Shown: positions 34,564 to 34,695 of the stretch, piece after piece
Position numbering within the stretch: position 1 is the stretch's first letter
How the letters are laid out: each line of letters begins with the position of its first letter
Source of the DNA: an uncultured Tenacibaculum sp.
GTDB lineage: Bacteria; Bacteroidota; Bacteroidia; Flavobacteriales; Flavobacteriaceae
NCBI GenBank assembly: GCA_937922085.1
Contig: CAKZVD010000019.1
Span: 1-34,695 of the forward strand
Direction: 5' to 3'
Length of the DNA: 34,695 nt
The notes under the pieces: generated by a model
Told to the model about the DNA's origin: nothing
The model's database searches: none
The model's input: the letters and a program-made list of their open reading frames with translations, nothing else
Program-made: the position numbers and the translations under genes

Positions 34564-34610
34564 CACTATGGACTAGAAGTCCATAGGTTATAAAATCTGA
34601 CTAAAGTCAG
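34564..34610. repeat. REP-like pair of GACT/AGTC hairpins
   Basis: Two adjacent hairpins share the core GACT-loop-AGTC. The first is CTATGGACT / AGTCCATAG with an AGA loop (34566-34586). The second is CTGACT / AGTCAG with an AA loop (34597-34610). They resemble repetitive extragenic palindromes mobilised by REP-associated tyrosine transposases. They lie in the last 135 bases, where no gene is visible. Confidence 0.45.
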
Positions 34611-34695
34611 CAGTTCGAAATCAAATGTGATCACTCTAATATGAAATTATCACTATCATTACTGGATTTCCGATGATGTTCTAAATATTCATTTA

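Noticed and set aside
1..34695. CRISPR array, tRNA, rRNA, prophage or insertion sequence
   Set aside because: No regularly spaced repeats, no tRNA-like cloverleaf with CCA context, and no transposase, integrase or phage gene was seen on either strand.

Overview
The window is a stretch of chromosome from an AT-rich, gliding member of the Flavobacteriia (Bacteroidota). The evidence is a mutY-ssb-gldE-gldD block, SusC/SusD outer-membrane proteins, a Bacteroidota-type lengthened ribosomal protein L21, promoters with the Bacteroidota -7 element TAnnTTTG, and no Shine-Dalgarno sites. The proteins look close to the Tenacibaculum/Polaribacter group, but I cannot fix the genus by eye. Almost everything is single-copy housekeeping DNA. 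I see no prophage, insertion sequence, CRISPR array, rRNA or tRNA.

Layout. 1-6119 (minus strand): an uptake operon of SusC-type TonB-dependent channel, SusD-type lipoprotein, zinc-metallopeptidase lipoprotein and a DUF4302 lipoprotein cut by the left edge. 6120-6468 is a T-rich leader. 6469-7251 (minus) is the decayed C-terminal domain of a lantibiotic/thiopeptide dehydratase. 7487-10894 (plus): mutY, ssb, gldE, gldD. 10911-12482 (minus): heme A synthase and a Cys-rich heavy-metal-associated lipoprotein. 12573-13445 (plus): EamA exporter. 13507-16901 (minus): an active/inactive pair of M16 peptidases. 17161-18127 (plus): rplU-rpmA. 18323-20049 (minus): HD phosphohydrolase and asd. 20226-22399 (plus): trhO and dinB. 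22396-25077 (minus): LytTR regulator and its TPR histidine kinase. 25222-29117 (minus): holB, a lipocalin-like lipoprotein, an NtrY-like kinase and an enoyl-CoA hydratase, tightly packed. 29240-31747 (plus): feoA, feoB and a Cys-rich FeoB partner in overlapping frames. 32201-34428 (plus): a VTT-domain membrane protein and an unrecognised lipoprotein. The right edge carries REP-like hairpins.

Working together: the left operon should capture, clip and import a ligand across the outer membrane. MutY, SSB, DinB and HolB are replication and repair functions. GldD and GldE serve gliding. FeoAB imports ferrous iron behind a promoter with a 26-bp perfect palindrome at the start of the transcript. The items most worth a second look are the truncated dehydratase domain, the feo palindrome, the L21 helix-hairpin-helix fusion with its leader hairpin, the Cys-tailed HMA lipoprotein, and the terminal REP-like hairpins. 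I found no clear case of a wholly new multi-gene system.
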